Positions 33,250 to 44,595 of a stretch of DNA of 48,638 nt are shown here, piece after piece. Source of the DNA: Phaeoceros laevis (Eukaryota; Anthocerotophyta; Anthocerotopsida; Notothyladales); contig JBNGIQ010009427.1 of the NCBI GenBank assembly GCA_049999765.1, positions 243,391-292,028 on the forward strand, given 5' to 3'. The translations under genes were made by a program, and so were the position numbers. The notes beneath the pieces are model-generated. The model was not told the origin of the DNA. It made no database searches and saw only the letters and a list, made by a program, of their open reading frames with translations. The stretch's first letter is position 1. Every line of letters begins with the position of its first letter.

Positions 33250-35378
33250 AATGTGCTTTTATGCTCTCCGTGCATAGCAAGCATGGAAACCTCTTCTCGA
33301 TATTTAGCAAATATCGAAGGTTTCCTTGCCCGGAGAGAATTTGCGGTCCCCTCCCCCTATACACATCATGTATGTTTTATTGCAAGTTTAAACTTTGGAC
33401 ATTTTTGTGGAGCTCAACCTAGTACACATGTCTTAGAACTCCTACATGTATATAGCCATGTTCTCGCACATTGGTTTTGTAATTTTGTTTAGCCCTCAGT
33501 TTGTAATTAATGGCAACAACACAATCATGTTATAGAATGTCACATAATTGTGACTAAAGTTTAGCTCTAGCAGTGACTAAAGTTTAGCTCTAGCTCTTCA
33601 AAAGTTGAAGGTGTTCACCCCGACTATGAGAACAATCCATACAAAACCATTGCATGGATACACATATATAGTCTATGTCGTTTCCCAGTTTAAATTCAAA
33701 ACCTCGCGCTTGTAGCCTGGGATGCATGAACTCCCTTTCACCCCAAGAGATGCATGATGCATCCCTGCTCATGGTGTCAAGCGTCCTTCCCCTTTCCATG
33801 TGGAGATATCCCTCAAGCACCTTAAGCACCTTGAGCTGACAAACAACCCTTCAGCACCTCGAGCTGACAAACAACACATTTCTTGAATATTGGACAATGC
33901 AGCCGCACCCACTACTATCGTTCTAGATCTGGAACAAAAGTGACATCTCAAAAGCTTGAAACATTTGCTAGAACATAACAATGTGACAATCCACTTATAA
34001 CGCCTTTATATAAATTCCAATATACAGCGGACTTACCCCTAAATGACAGGCGGTCTGTCATGGTACTTTATCTTAGTTTACTGTAGTTGAACACTATCCA
34101 GGTTAAAAGGGAGTCACGCGACCCTTCGCGTCTAGTTAAAGCCGCATGCTTGATTAATGCTGTTTTCAACGGCATAGCCCGTCATGCACAGGACCGTCAC
34201 TAGAGTGCAAGCGCCCGTTTCGGGCTTGTAAGCGGTAGTTTGGACACATAAATATGCTGAGCAATGGCCTACTTCGAGGCCATTTGATCCCCTGGGCCAT
34301 TACACGATCCTTTTGGGGCTTGTTTTGTTACGAGGCACACGGCCCGTTCCCGGTTTGTTACAACCAATGCGCGACACAAAGTAACGGGTGCCTCTTTTAT
34401 GAGTAGCGAATAATGGTCAATGGATGCAAAAAAAGCCCGCGATATTTTTTTGTAAGGTTGTCGTTTAGGGTTAAACCTTCATTTGGGCCTAATCTTCCAT
34501 GTGCAAGGAAAACCTCCCTCCCTTTTTGGGGGCCTTCTACCACATATGGCAAACTTAGCTATTAGTAAATTAATAATTGCATTCGGTACTTGTGCGAAAG
34601 CTTAGCGGGTGAAGAGATGAGGCTTAACAACCTCTTCACGGGTGCCGAGAGGAGGCTTAATAAAATCTTTCTTAGGTACCGGTGGAGGGCACCTACAGAA
34701 GTAGGTTGCCCAAAGTGTTTCCCTTGATTTCAACATGAAATTTCATGTTGCTCTTGGACCATATCTTGGCCAGCCTCTTGAACTCCTCTTGGTTTTTGCA
34801 CCTTGGTCTTTGATTCGTCGCGGTCTGGAGGTGTGCGGCGCGGTCTGGAGGTGTGTGATGTGACGGTGCAGCTTGCGGTGTGGCGGTGTGGTGGTGTTGT
34901 TGAACGAAGTGCGGTGTCGCGAGCTCTGGCTATGGCCGCCTAGGGTTTTTGGTGGCGGTTGTGCTAGGGTTTCTGGCGGCAGCTGTGCTAGCACGACTAT
35001 CAAGCGCTCACTAGCTTCCATACATCTAGTACCTTTTTGCCGCTTTTCCGTCTTGCTTACATTGTTTGTCCCACACTGCTTTGTCCTTTTCCTCTCTGTC
35101 CACCAGGGAGCTCACCAAGACGCCATATAATGTGCACTGCACAGCCTAAGAACGTTTTTTTTCCTCAAATATTTCTCCAGTACACAGCCCACGAACGCTT
35201 TTTTGCTTAAATATTTCTTGCCTCACGGTGTGCTGGATCAATGTGCAGACTTGTAGCTCATCCTTTTAATGTGGCCGCAAGGCTAGGTAGTAGGACCAAT
35301 GAGCTCATGTGAAGTAGACTCATCAACTAGCGGGTTCTCACAAGCCGCTAGAGTTCTATGGAGTACACTGGCTGCTAA
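33250..35378. other. Intergenic, no supported gene
   Basis: Non-coding, with stop-rich frames. A 22-base direct repeat containing GTGACTAAAGTTTAGCTCTA occurs twice at about 33550-33592. A palindrome of a TTTCATGTTG type lies at about 34733-34750. Between 34080 and 34380 the text has the feel of old repeat DNA (GGGAGTCACGCGACCC and GGGCCATTACACGATCC), but nothing diagnostic. Confidence 0.4.
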
Positions 35379-35481
35379 GGCTCTCATGGCTGTTAAGGCT
35401 TTCGTAGTGGTTAAGGCTTTCATGGCTGTTAAGGCTTTTATGGCTGTTAAGGCTTTCATGGTTGTTATGGCTGTTATGGCT
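35379..35481 (+). repeat. 18-bp minisatellite
   Basis: Five to six imperfect tandem copies of GGCTGTTAAGGCTTTCAT, decaying into GCTGTTATG units at the end. Read in frame it gives MAVKAF repeats inside a short frame (35299-35547) that I do not consider a gene. Confidence 0.8.
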
Positions 35482-36801
35482 GCTCGATTGCTCGGTTATG
35501 GTTGCTCGGCTCGATTGCTCGGTTTCGCTCTAAGTGAACCGCAATAGTGAGCAAGGATCACATCGCTTACGATTGAGGGTGACATTATTGTTGATCCTAC
35601 TATGTAGGGTGGCTCATGTTGTTAGGTGCTTGCAGGAAGTATTGGACAACGTTGGTGCAAACATTTTGTGAGGATGGATCGTCAGCTGCCGCGCTTGATG
35701 GTTGTAGCCCAAAAGGTCGATTGCTGGCAACTTCGTGTTTGTAGCCCCAACAGTTAGACTAAGGTCCCTGGATGGGGGCTCCCGGTCGTTGCTTTCAATC
35801 CCTAGACGGGGGCTCCCGGTCGCCGGTTGAAATACCTGACGGGGTGTTCAATTCCCATTGGTGGAGTTGGCAAACACCATAACCATACTACTACTACTAT
35901 TACCTTGCTCAACACTCAAGTAGCATTTTGATGTTTCTATGTTCCCTAGTATTTAAATATAGCTTTGAATGTAAAGTTTTTTTTTTTAGCTACGTAGGGC
36001 ACTTTGAATGTAAAGTTCATCTGAAAGCGGAACCATGGCTATGTAAGACTACAACTCAAAAATGTATTTGGTATACTTAGGAAAGTAGTAAGTATACAAG
36101 GCTTGATAGATACAAAAAAATCTCCCTTAGGAGGCAGCTTGTACTTTGTTTTTCTTCTTATAAAGCACCCAATGGCCAAAGAAAATAGTACTTCATGAAT
36201 CTACATTCATTTTTATAACTCAGAGTTAGACCACCTTCCCCTTTGTGGATGGTCAAGCTAGGAGGAAGGGCACTAGAAAGACATTTGTTAGACAAAACCC
36301 TAGACTGGATAGGTGTTTTCAAAATCATATAAAATCAATCAATCAAACATATTGTGCAATACCAACACCCAATTTTTTGTAGAGGGAAACAAGGTTCCAG
36401 TATGGCAACATTTTCTTTTGTGTTAGTGCTTCATTTATAGGCAAGATGACCGACTAAAATTTGGTCACCCCTGGAATTCACTATTGTAGTTTAGGTACTT
36501 GTCAAACCTAGAGTCTATGTGATGTATCCTGACTTCAAAATGGAGTCTGAGAATCGAGATGTATAAGGAGTTCTTTACATTTACATTAGTGTCCTTCGTC
36601 CTACCCTTAATTTAGGCTTTGCTGTGTTCATTAGGGCCTTCTCTTCAAACATTAGGGGGAACTACTTAACAGATGCAGCAGCAGCTGGTAGGGTCAAAAT
36701 CAACACAAGAACAAGGGTCAAAATCAACACGAGAACAACCGGGCTCTATGGGAAATACCCTCTATGGGAAAATTGAACTACTTCTTGTTCCAATGCTCAT
36801 A
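35482..36801. other. Intergenic with repeat-derived segment
   Basis: At about 35765-35910 there are two tandem copies of a GGGGGCTCCCGGTCG-bearing segment, then ACCTGACGGGG and a (TAC)n tract. It is the same family as the LHT-B insertion, in reverse. The rest is AT-rich with no gene. A small direct repeat (AGGGTCAAAATCAACAC) lies at about 36690-36732. Confidence 0.5.
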
Positions 36802-36922
36802 GTATGAGCAGGGCTGCACAAGCGTATGCAAGAGCAGCAGACGGTATGGCAACACTATTATCATACACACTATTACATACCGTCTGCTGCTCTTGCATAC
36901 GCTTGTGCAGCCCTGCCCATGC
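36802..36922. repeat. Long near-perfect inverted repeat (hairpin)
   Basis: Left arm 36808-36848 and right arm 36876-36916 are exact reverse complements (41 bp), with a 27-base loop. Pairing continues outward for several more bases after one mismatch (36802-36806 with 36918-36922, one G-T pair). The arm begins GCAGGGCTGCACAAGCGTAT. It could be a MIR-like foldback, a small foldback transposon or a snap-back duplication; transcription is unknown. Confidence 0.9.
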
Positions 36923-37168
36923 AATGGGACGGAAATGAAGAAAGAAAAAGTGATCCACAAAAGATTAACAAACAAGGCGCGCTGTAACTTGGTGATCTCT
37001 GATAACAGCTGTCGAGCGACTCGAGCCCTAAAGTCCACATTTAGACCGTCCATCGGACTCCATCCTTGTGACGTGCCAAACCCTGAAGCTGTTAGCCCGG
37101 GTTAGACTACAGCTAAAGTCTTCCTTGGTGAGCCAAGTGTCATTAAGGCCGTTGCTGCTCTGTCGTGA

Positions 37169-38719
37169 ATGCTGGAGAGTGAAGAGTGGGCTCGAGCGGG
37201 TACTACGCCACCTGAGCTTATGGCGCCGGGGAAGAAGGAAATGGAGGCCGGCAGTGTCGCTGCGCGTTTGGAAATTTCGGAGCTTCGTAGATCCAAGAAT
37301 CTAGCCAGAGCTGCTCGGGGGACTTGCAATTGGGGTCAGGCATCTGTCCAATGCCCGGGCATGGCCCTGGAATGGCCATATCTCATGGCACCCTTGGATT
37401 TGGTGGACTTCCGCGCAGCCAAGCATATGGCAGTGGTGGGACTGGAGGCCTGCTCCTTGGCCAGGTCCAGATCTTCAATTGGCGTGACCAGGGTAGGCGA
37501 GCTGGACGAGAGGCTCTGGGCCCAGGTTTGGAGCAAGGTGTTCCCAAGCAGGCAGGGTGAAGAGAAATCCGCGGCTCTAAAGCGTGACAAAATGGCTTCT
37601 ATCTGGGAGGATTTCCTGGCGGAGAAGCAATCCTGGTCGGGAGTGGTTGCGACACTCAGGGAGCAGCCTTACGGTGACACGGGTGCCGTGGGGGAGGCAA
37701 TTTATGAGGCCGTGATGGCTTCCATGAAGGAGGTGGAAAGTTCCTACGGGAATGCGGAATCCTTTGTGAAGCTCAAGGCTTGGAATTGGGACGAAGGCCG
37801 TGAAGCTACACTGGCCGAGGTAATCCGGCAGCTGGTTGCGGTGCTCAAGGAAAACCTCGAAGATGTCACAGCTGTGTTGGACGAATTGGAGAAGCAGATC
37901 CCGGATGTTGCTCAACCTAGGGCACGGACTCACAAGACCCGAGCAGAGGAGAAAAAGCCTGCGGAGAAAAAGCCTGAGGAGTCTTCGTCGTGGATACAGT
38001 GGCACGACGCTTTTCCCTTCTCCGAGAAAGAAGCTATTGAGTTCCGGCGGCAGAGAGCTGTCCTGAAATCCAAGTGCAGGAATGGCCCCGGCGCTGAGAT
38101 GCAAGAGGCCAGGGTCGAGGCATTCAAGGTTCTGCTGTTACGTGGCTCTTTGTCAACAATTGGTGTTCGGGAACTAGGGTATTTGGGGTGGCAAACATTG
38201 GATGAAGTCGCTGATGATTGGGAAGATATTCTGATGATGCGGTATCAGCAGGTGGAGTTCTCTTACCGCATGGATTTTCCCAGGGGTGCTTCCAAATTTT
38301 TGTTGCCTGAGGGATATTCGGACGAGCTGAAGAGTATGGCTGGCATCAGGTTCTACCCTTCCGCAGCTTGTGCAGACAGAGAGAGGAGGGAGTGGGAGAC
38401 GAGGTTGCGGGATGCAAAGCACCCAGTCTGCAGCTGTGAAATTAGATCCGTGGATGTGGTGCTGGGAAAAGAAAACAGGCTGACATCCAACGTCCAGTAC
38501 TGCAGGCAGTGCTTAGCCCCCCAGGCTTGGAACTACAAACGTAACCGCAAGGCTACCGTGTCTGAAACAATGGCCTTCCTCATTGGTATAATTATCTGCG
38601 GACAAGGCCGACAGCAACGACTTGCAAAACTGGCAGCCTTGATGACGAAGAAATGCTCCTGCAGCACGTCCAATCGTTGTAAGCTGGATCCCGACCTACG
38701 ATGGTTGCTCAATTGCTGA
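37169..38719 (+). CDS. Unrecognised plant protein, family copy 1, intact, 516 aa
   Basis: I do not recognise the family. Two related copies follow at 41908 and 43233. The shared core begins DFRAAKHMAVVGLEACS (80-96) and continues with IGVTRVGELDERLWAQVW, ASIWEDFLAEKQSWSGVV, a mostly helical middle (AEVIRQLVAVLKENLEDV), a Lys/Glu/Pro linker (258-272), IGVRELGYLGWQTLDEVADD (331-350) and FLLPEGYSDEL (377-387). Near the end are Cys pairs C421/C423 and C445/C448, followed by the basic AWNYKRNRKATVSETMAFLI. The Cys pairs could bind zinc. No signal or membrane segment is evident except a weak hydrophobic LIGIIICG. The first ~79 residues have no match in the other copies; translation might begin at M19 or the region may contain an unseen intron. 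Confidence 0.75.
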   Translation: MLESEEWARAGTTPPELMAPGKKEMEAGSVAARLEISELRRSKNLARAARGTCNWGQASVQCPGMALEWPYLMAPLDLVDFRAAKHMAVVGLEACSLARSRSSIGVTRVGELDERLWAQVWSKVFPSRQGEEKSAALKRDKMASIWEDFLAEKQSWSGVVATLREQPYGDTGAVGEAIYEAVMASMKEVESSYGNAESFVKLKAWNWDEGREATLAEVIRQLVAVLKENLEDVTAVLDELEKQIPDVAQPRARTHKTRAEEKKPAEKKPEESSSWIQWHDAFPFSEKEAIEFRRQRAVLKSKCRNGPGAEMQEARVEAFKVLLLRGSLSTIGVRELGYLGWQTLDEVADDWEDILMMRYQQVEFSYRMDFPRGASKFLLPEGYSDELKSMAGIRFYPSAACADRERREWETRLRDAKHPVCSCEIRSVDVVLGKENRLTSNVQYCRQCLAPQAWNYKRNRKATVSETMAFLIGIIICGQGRQQRLAKLAALMTKKCSCSTSNRCKLDPDLRWLLNC

Positions 38720-40907
38720 GCAGCATGTTGTGGGGGCCATGCACGTACATGAATTCGTGCCACTTAGAATTCGACAACCAGAGTACGTGCCTACAAGGAA
38801 GCCATAGATCTCTTCAGGAACGCTATTTGCTCGACTACGGACCACATATGATCTACATTTTGGCATTGGATTGTTTAAAACCGATGGCTTCAGATGATTC
38901 TTTTGACCTTCTACTCGGAAGTCACATATGTTTTAAACTTGCCCGAGATACCAGTACTAGTCATGCATTTTTCCGCAGCTGGCGTAGATATAAGAGAGCC
39001 AACAGGTCTGTAGTACCGGTTCACATTTCCTATTCCATTTAAGCGTGCATGCACGTAGGAATCCGGATGATGTACTTGTTGCGGATGGGATGTTCCTGGA
39101 CCACCGCGTACACAACCAAGAGATTCGCTGCAACAATTGCCAAGCAGTCCAAACAACTTTCACCTATGCAGATACGCTCAATGCATTTGCAAAAGTTCTT
39201 TTTTGCCTGGAGTCCCCAAAGCCCAATTGCAACCGCTGCGGAGCCGACGATTGGCAAGGTTGGCAGCCACTGCCGCATCGGGGGACCTGAGACTAACGAG
39301 ATCTGTCAGTCGATCGCCCACAGGACGGCCACTGCCAATGTCGTCATACTTTTTGACCCCTTGCAACACAAAGAAAATATTGGTACTGTAACCTCAAGCG
39401 AATCAGAGACGCCGGCCTCCATCCTATGCAACTTCAAAAGTGGGACTGGTGGGGTTTCGGGACAGATGAATTCATGACCAACGGCCGATGATCTGACTTC
39501 CTTGGTTCAACCATCTGCAACAATTCAGACAAAGTTCTTGAAATCCAGTCTCTACCTAAAATCCTCACAAAACAGTAATATTCCAGAAACTGACGTGTGT
39601 AACACCTTTTAGCATTTCGTAACACAACCCAATTGGAAGAAGCAGCTCTCTGAGGCTGAAGTCTCAAGCATCCTACGACACCTGATGATTCCGGGGACAA
39701 CATCGACCACCATGTTGCAGCGAACAGACTTGGATGTTGAGAGAGATGTTCATGGTTTCATCAGAGATTCCGCTGCCGCTGCAATGGATAACAGAACGAA
39801 GCACAAAAAGCTGAAGGTTGTGACTTCCGGTCAAAAGTTACAACATCAAGGGCGACTACTTCTGATGAGACCAATTGCAAGCCACCTTCGTGTTTATCGA
39901 TGACCTAATCTGCTCTTCCATGCTTCCCGCTGGCAAGGTCGACACCAGAACCGGTCAGTTGGTGCTTGCATCTTGTCACTGCAGAAGTAAATCTTGACGC
40001 AATCGAGCTACCACCCACTACTCAAGCTGAAGACCGAACAGCAACTGTTGACAGCATCGACAAACACGGTTCTTACCACCGGTGTAGGTGAAGGAGGAAC
40101 TCTACACATCTGGAACACTATATTGATCCAGCCCAGGGCTCTAAGCTTGATCCACAAGACCTCTCAAAGCGCCCCGCTCAATGCAGAGTTCCTCCTTAAG
40201 TAACGTACAACGATGGTGGGAAACGTTGGCACCACTTGCAAAGGCTGTTCCATCACAATGCCGAATTCAGCAGCATTGCGCTGAAGACAGCTGCGGGTCT
40301 AGATCTGACGATGGGGCTTCGTGCACTTAGAGACTTGGATCTGTTGCTCGGACTAGGGCAGGGACGACCGCCCTAGCCAATTTCGGCGCTGCCCTAGAAT
40401 GGGCCCTCTCTGGTAGGCAGGCGGGTAGCCTACGGAGGCCATCGAGACGTCGCTGTCGCCATCGGCCCATCTCTGTCAAAGCATTTGAGTCGTCCAAGTC
40501 TACCCATTTTGTATGGCATCGATTCCACAGAATACATATAAAGTATTATACCGTTCCGGCAGTCACTGGATCGTCAAACCGACTGGCAAATGGGCAATCA
40601 GAATATACTTGAAAGAATGATCATTTCCACCAACGAGGAAATTCAGGACCTAAGCATGACGAGAAGCTTCCAGCATGCTCTAGATTGTCTATAGGAAAAG
40701 GCTCGAATACCTACTATTACAATGTCAGAGCTTTTTAGACCAACAATAAATTAAACCTGTACACTAATTCTACAGAGATGATGATATCAAAAAATTTACA
40801 GGGCTGACATCAGATCTATACATTTTGCCTTTTAGTTCTCTCAGACATTTTTGGCAGACTTACCAGGCTGCTTGAATCTCTATATGCAGTTGACAACACT
40901 TCAAAAA
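38720..40907. other. Intergenic, no confident gene
   Basis: About 2.2 kb. A hydrophobic minus-strand frame at 39039-39278 and a polar plus-strand frame at 39685-39903 were considered, but neither has recognisable homology, splice context or conserved motifs. It may hold decayed genes. Confidence 0.35.
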
Positions 40908-41127
40908 AAGCACAAGAAATTCACCTCCAGGCCCCAAAGCCACAAGTGGAAATTTCCCAAATTGCGAAAGTTTTAAGAACGTTCTTGACTATGACGAAAT
41001 GCAAGTTCACAGCTGCAAAGCACAAGAAATTCACCTCCAGGCCTCAAAGCCACTAGTGGAAATTTCCCAAATTGCGAAAGTTTTAAGAACATTCTTGACT
41101 ATGACGAAATGCAAGTTCACAGCTGCA
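40908..41127. repeat. Two tandem copies of a 110-bp unit
   Basis: Copies at 40908-41017 and 41018-41127 differ at only a few positions. Landmarks are GCACAAGAAATTCACCTCCA at the start and ACGAAATGCAAGTTCACAGC at the end. Not coding as far as visible. Confidence 0.92.
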
Positions 41128-41527
41128 CTAGTGCCACTTCCAGCTACACCTTGTTGCTGCTGGAAATGTATTGCAACTGGAACCGGTCCCTTGGGGGTTA
41201 ACAACACTCTCACCTCGCTGCAAAAAGATGGGGTGATTGCTGGGATACCCTATTGCAACCTGAATTTTTTGCTGTATACTGTCGTGCCAACAACAGAATT
41301 CATGTTTAACTAGTCTTGCTGCAGATCCGGCGGTATCCTGTTTTATTCAGAACAGTTGGGAGGCCAAGCTCGGTCAGTTGATCAGCCACAAAGCCAAGCA
41401 AGGTTGCAAATTCTTTGAACTGTTCGAAATTTGAAATAGTTCGCTTGCTGAAACGTGATAAAACTCAGAGCACTTCAGAAGCAGTTCTTCTAGCAAGCAC
41501 TCGGGCTCGTGAGTTTCAGCTCAGATG

Positions 41528-41627
41528 NNNNNNNNNNNNNNNNNNNNNNNNNNNNNNNNNNNNNNNNNNNNNNNNNNNNNNNNNNNNNNNNNNNNNNNNN
41601 NNNNNNNNNNNNNNNNNNNNNNNNNNN
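41528..41627. other. Assembly gap (100 N)
   Basis: Fixed-length gap upstream of family copy 2. The true size is unknown. Confidence 0.99.
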
Positions 41628-41907
41628 ATCCCGGCCCGACGACGTGCCCGAGCCAGTCGGAAGTCTCGAAACTGTCGGGCAGTGCCAGTCAAAACTGACG
41701 GTATACCAATCAGCACAAGATCAACGCTTAACGGATATGGCAAAACCGGTCGTTACGATACTAACGGTGGCTGCCATCAATACTCCGACAAGCTCCGCTT
41801 CGTCGCTTCACGCTCGAAAGGGGGTAGATTGGGCCGGGTAGAGAGAGTGAGAGCTCGCCATCTCATCAGCACTGCGACAAAGCGGTTCCCGCTCACCACC
41901 GACGAAG

Positions 41908-42900
41908 ATGGAGGGCAGCGCAATTGAGGCAGCGGAGATGGAGGCTGAGGACTTCCGCGCAGCCAAGCATGTGGCGGTGGTGGGACTGGAGATTTGTTCT
42001 CGCGCCATTCTCAAATCCGCACCTTCAATTGGAGTGAAGCGGGTCGGCAAGCTGGACCAGACGCTGTGGGCGCAGGTGTGGAGCCAGGTGTTCCCGATCA
42101 AGGACCCCGCGGAGGAGGTTTCCGCGGCTCACAAGCGCGCGGAGATGACCTCAATTTGGGAGGATTTCCTGGCAGAGAAGCAGACCTGGTCGGGAGTGGT
42201 TGCGGCGTTCAAGCACATGACTGGCCAGACTGGCCCCGTTAAGCTTCCCTTCCTAGGAGAGGGAATTCGCGCAGCTGTGGTGGCGTCCATGAAGGAGGTG
42301 GACGAGCTCATTGGAGGTGGCCAGTGCTTCCCGCAGCTCAAGGCTTGGAACCTTGAGCAACACCGGGAGGCCACGCTGGCTGAGGTGATCTGCTACCTGG
42401 TCGTGGTCCTGGAGGAGCTGGACGAGCGCATCGAGGTTTCGTTGAAGAAAATCCAGCAGCAAAACAAGGAAATTAGCAGGATCCGGTACCCGGGTGCAGA
42501 ACCGGTTCAGGTGAAGAGGCATTTCTTCCGCGTGCAAGAGGAGGACAAGGAGTGGGATCCGGAGCATCAGGAGGACCAGGAGCCGGCGGCCGAAATCACG
42601 TGGCTGGCCCCGGTGCGCTTCACGGATCAGGAAGCCTCCGAGCTCCTCAGGAAGAGAGCGGAGACGAGGGCCAACACGGCCGGGGTTGCAGGGGAGCTGC
42701 AGCAGGCGAGGGAGGCGGCGTTCCAGGCCCTGCTCAAACATGGCTACATTGTTCTAACAGCCAAAATATGGCGCCATACCTGTCCACCTTTGGTAACGTA
42801 CGTGGCACAACGGGACGGGGTCGAGGCAGTCGAAACTGCTATCAAAACTGACGGTCTCGACTCTCATGTCAACATGGATCAGCACAACATCGACGTTTAA
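41908..42900 (+). pseudogene. Unrecognised plant family, copy 2, 3'-truncated
   Basis: Starts MEGSAIEAAEMEAEDFRAAK and aligns with copies 1 and 3 through AAFQALLKHG at 42744. The next ~52 codons have no counterpart. The DNA after 42744 resembles the upstream region of this same gene (compare 42825-42955 with 41675-41760), so the gene was cut by a tandem-duplication junction and reads into the next unit's promoter. It lacks the GLRELGYLG segment and the Cys pairs, about 150 residues. The remaining 279 codons are open, so a truncated protein (330 aa) could be made. Confidence 0.75.
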
Positions 42901-42999
42901 TATGGATGTCGGATGTGGCGACAAAACTGGCCGTTACGGTACTTCCGGTAGTAGCAGTAGTAGGGGGGTCGCACACGCCTCAGTCCTGACTTGATGTGG

Positions 43000-43099
43000 N
43001 NNNNNNNNNNNNNNNNNNNNNNNNNNNNNNNNNNNNNNNNNNNNNNNNNNNNNNNNNNNNNNNNNNNNNNNNNNNNNNNNNNNNNNNNNNNNNNNNNNN
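43000..43099. other. Assembly gap (100 N)
   Basis: Fixed-length gap between copies 2 and 3, bordered on the right by a short tandem repeat that probably caused it. Confidence 0.99.
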
Positions 43100-43147
43100 A
43101 TAGGCCGGCGAAATAGGCCGGCGAAATAGGCCGGCGAAATAGGCCGT
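43100..43147. repeat. Short tandem repeat (ATAGGCCGGCGAA type)
   Basis: Three and a half copies of a 14-base unit, AATAGGCCGGCGAA, begin directly at the gap edge, so the array probably extends into the gap. Confidence 0.85.
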
Positions 43148-43232
43148 CAATATATTGTGACCCAACTTTACTTCCTGGGAGGTTGCCAGCTGAGTGCGCT
43201 TTGTTACGTTTCCCGCTCACCACAAGACGAAG

Positions 43233-44595
43233 ATGGAGACCAGCACAATTGCGGCAGGCGGAAAGGTGGCGGAGATGGAGGCGGAGGACTTCCGCGCAGC
43301 CAAGCACGTGGCGGTGGTGGCGCTGGATGTTTTCGCGGGTGCCTCTGCCAAATCCACGCTTTCAATCGGAGTGAAGCGTGTCGGGGAGCTAGACCAGACC
43401 CTGTGTGCGCAGGTGTGGAGCAAGGTGTTCCCCATCGAGGACCCCGCGGAGGAGGTTGCCGCGGGTCACAAGCGCGCGGAGATAACCACAATTTGGGAAG
43501 ACTACCTGGCAGAGAAGCAAACATGGTCGGGAGTAATTGCGGCTCTCAAGCACAGGGAGAGCCAGAGCCTGGAGCTCCCCTCCCTGGGAGAGGAAATTCA
43601 CGCAGCTGTGGTGGCGTCCATGAAGGAGGTGGACGAGCTCATCGGAGATGGTCAGTGCTTCCCGCAGCTCAAGGCTTGGAACTACAAACAAGACNNNNNN
43701 NNNNNNNNNNNNNNNNNNNNNNNNNNNNNNNNNNNNNNNNNNNNNNNNNNNNNNNNNNNNNNNNNNNNNNNNNNNNNNNNNNNNNNNNNNNNNNGGACGA
43801 GAGCATCGAGGTGCTGTACCAGAAAATCCAGGAGCAGAACGAGGAAATCGCCAGGCTCCGGCCCCCGGATGCAGAGCCGATTCGGTTTAAGACGCAGTTT
43901 TTCCGCGTGCAAGAGGACGAGAAGATGTGGCAGCACCGGGAGGAGCGGGAGCCTGAGCCGCAGATCAGGTGGTTTGCCATAGTGAGCTTCACCGAGCAGA
44001 AAGCCTCCGAGTTCCTCAGGAAGAGAGAGGAGAAGAAGGCCAACTTGGCTGGGGTGGCAGCGGAGATGCAGCAGGCGAGAGAGGCGGCGTTCCAGACCCT
44101 TATTAAACACGGCTCTAGGTCGGCAATCGGATTGCGGGAGCTGGGATACCTAGGTAAGGAAACGGAGGATGAAGTGGCTGAAGATTACTCGGACATTCTG
44201 GTGCGGTTCCAGAAGGTGGAGTTTCCTCACCGCATGAAGCCTCCGCATTCCAGTTGCCGGAAGGCTATGCAGAAGAGTTGCAAGGAATGGGGGGCGTCAA
44301 GAGGTATCCTTCGTCCGAATCTGCTGCCAGGGACATGAATTACATGACAGCCGAGAATCCATGCCCTATCTGCAAGCTCCGTGAGGCGGAGAACCTCATG
44401 TCCACGGTGTACTACTGTCGGGATTGCCTTGGCCCTCAGACCTGGAACTTCAAGCACAATCGCAAGGCTGGAGTGACGGAAACAATGACCTATTTCATTG
44501 GAGCCATTCTCTACAGGCAGCGCCAGGTGGAATTCTTGGACATGGCCTCGCGTATGCAGATGGGAGGCCAGTTTGAAAGTCAAGTGACTAACTAG
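43233..44595 (+). pseudogene. Unrecognised plant family, copy 3, gapped and frameshifted
   Basis: Starts METSTIAAGG and matches copies 1 and 2. The 100-N gap at 43695-43794 falls in the REATLAEVI segment. Frames on its two sides differ, but that only reflects the arbitrary gap size; by comparison with copy 2 about 20 residues are hidden. Near 44240-44252, between MKPP and FQLPEGYAEEL, the frame shifts by one base, so the C-terminal 110 residues lie in another frame. That part has CPIC-x14-CRDC, a clean zinc-ribbon-like spacing, then QTWNFKHNRKAG and ends MQMGGQFESQVTN. It is either a recent pseudogene or a sequencing error beside a poor assembly region. It ends at a TAG at 44593. Confidence 0.7.
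43695..43794. other. Assembly gap (100 N) inside copy 3
   Basis: By comparison with copy 2, the missing coding segment is about 60-70 bp, so the true gap is probably shorter than 100. Confidence 0.95.

Noticed and set aside
35299-35547. Frame encoding MAVKAF repeats
   Set aside because: Product of an 18-bp minisatellite; no sign of a gene around it.
39039-39278. Hydrophobic minus-strand frame
   Set aside because: Could be a membrane exon, but no neighbour exon, family motif or supporting splice site was found.
39685-39903. Polar plus-strand frame of 72 codons
   Set aside because: Begins ordinarily but matches no family I know; isolated and short.
43695-43794. Apparent frameshift across the N gap in copy 3
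   Set aside because: The gap is an arbitrary 100 N, so frame change across it carries no information; only the shift near 44245 is real in the text.
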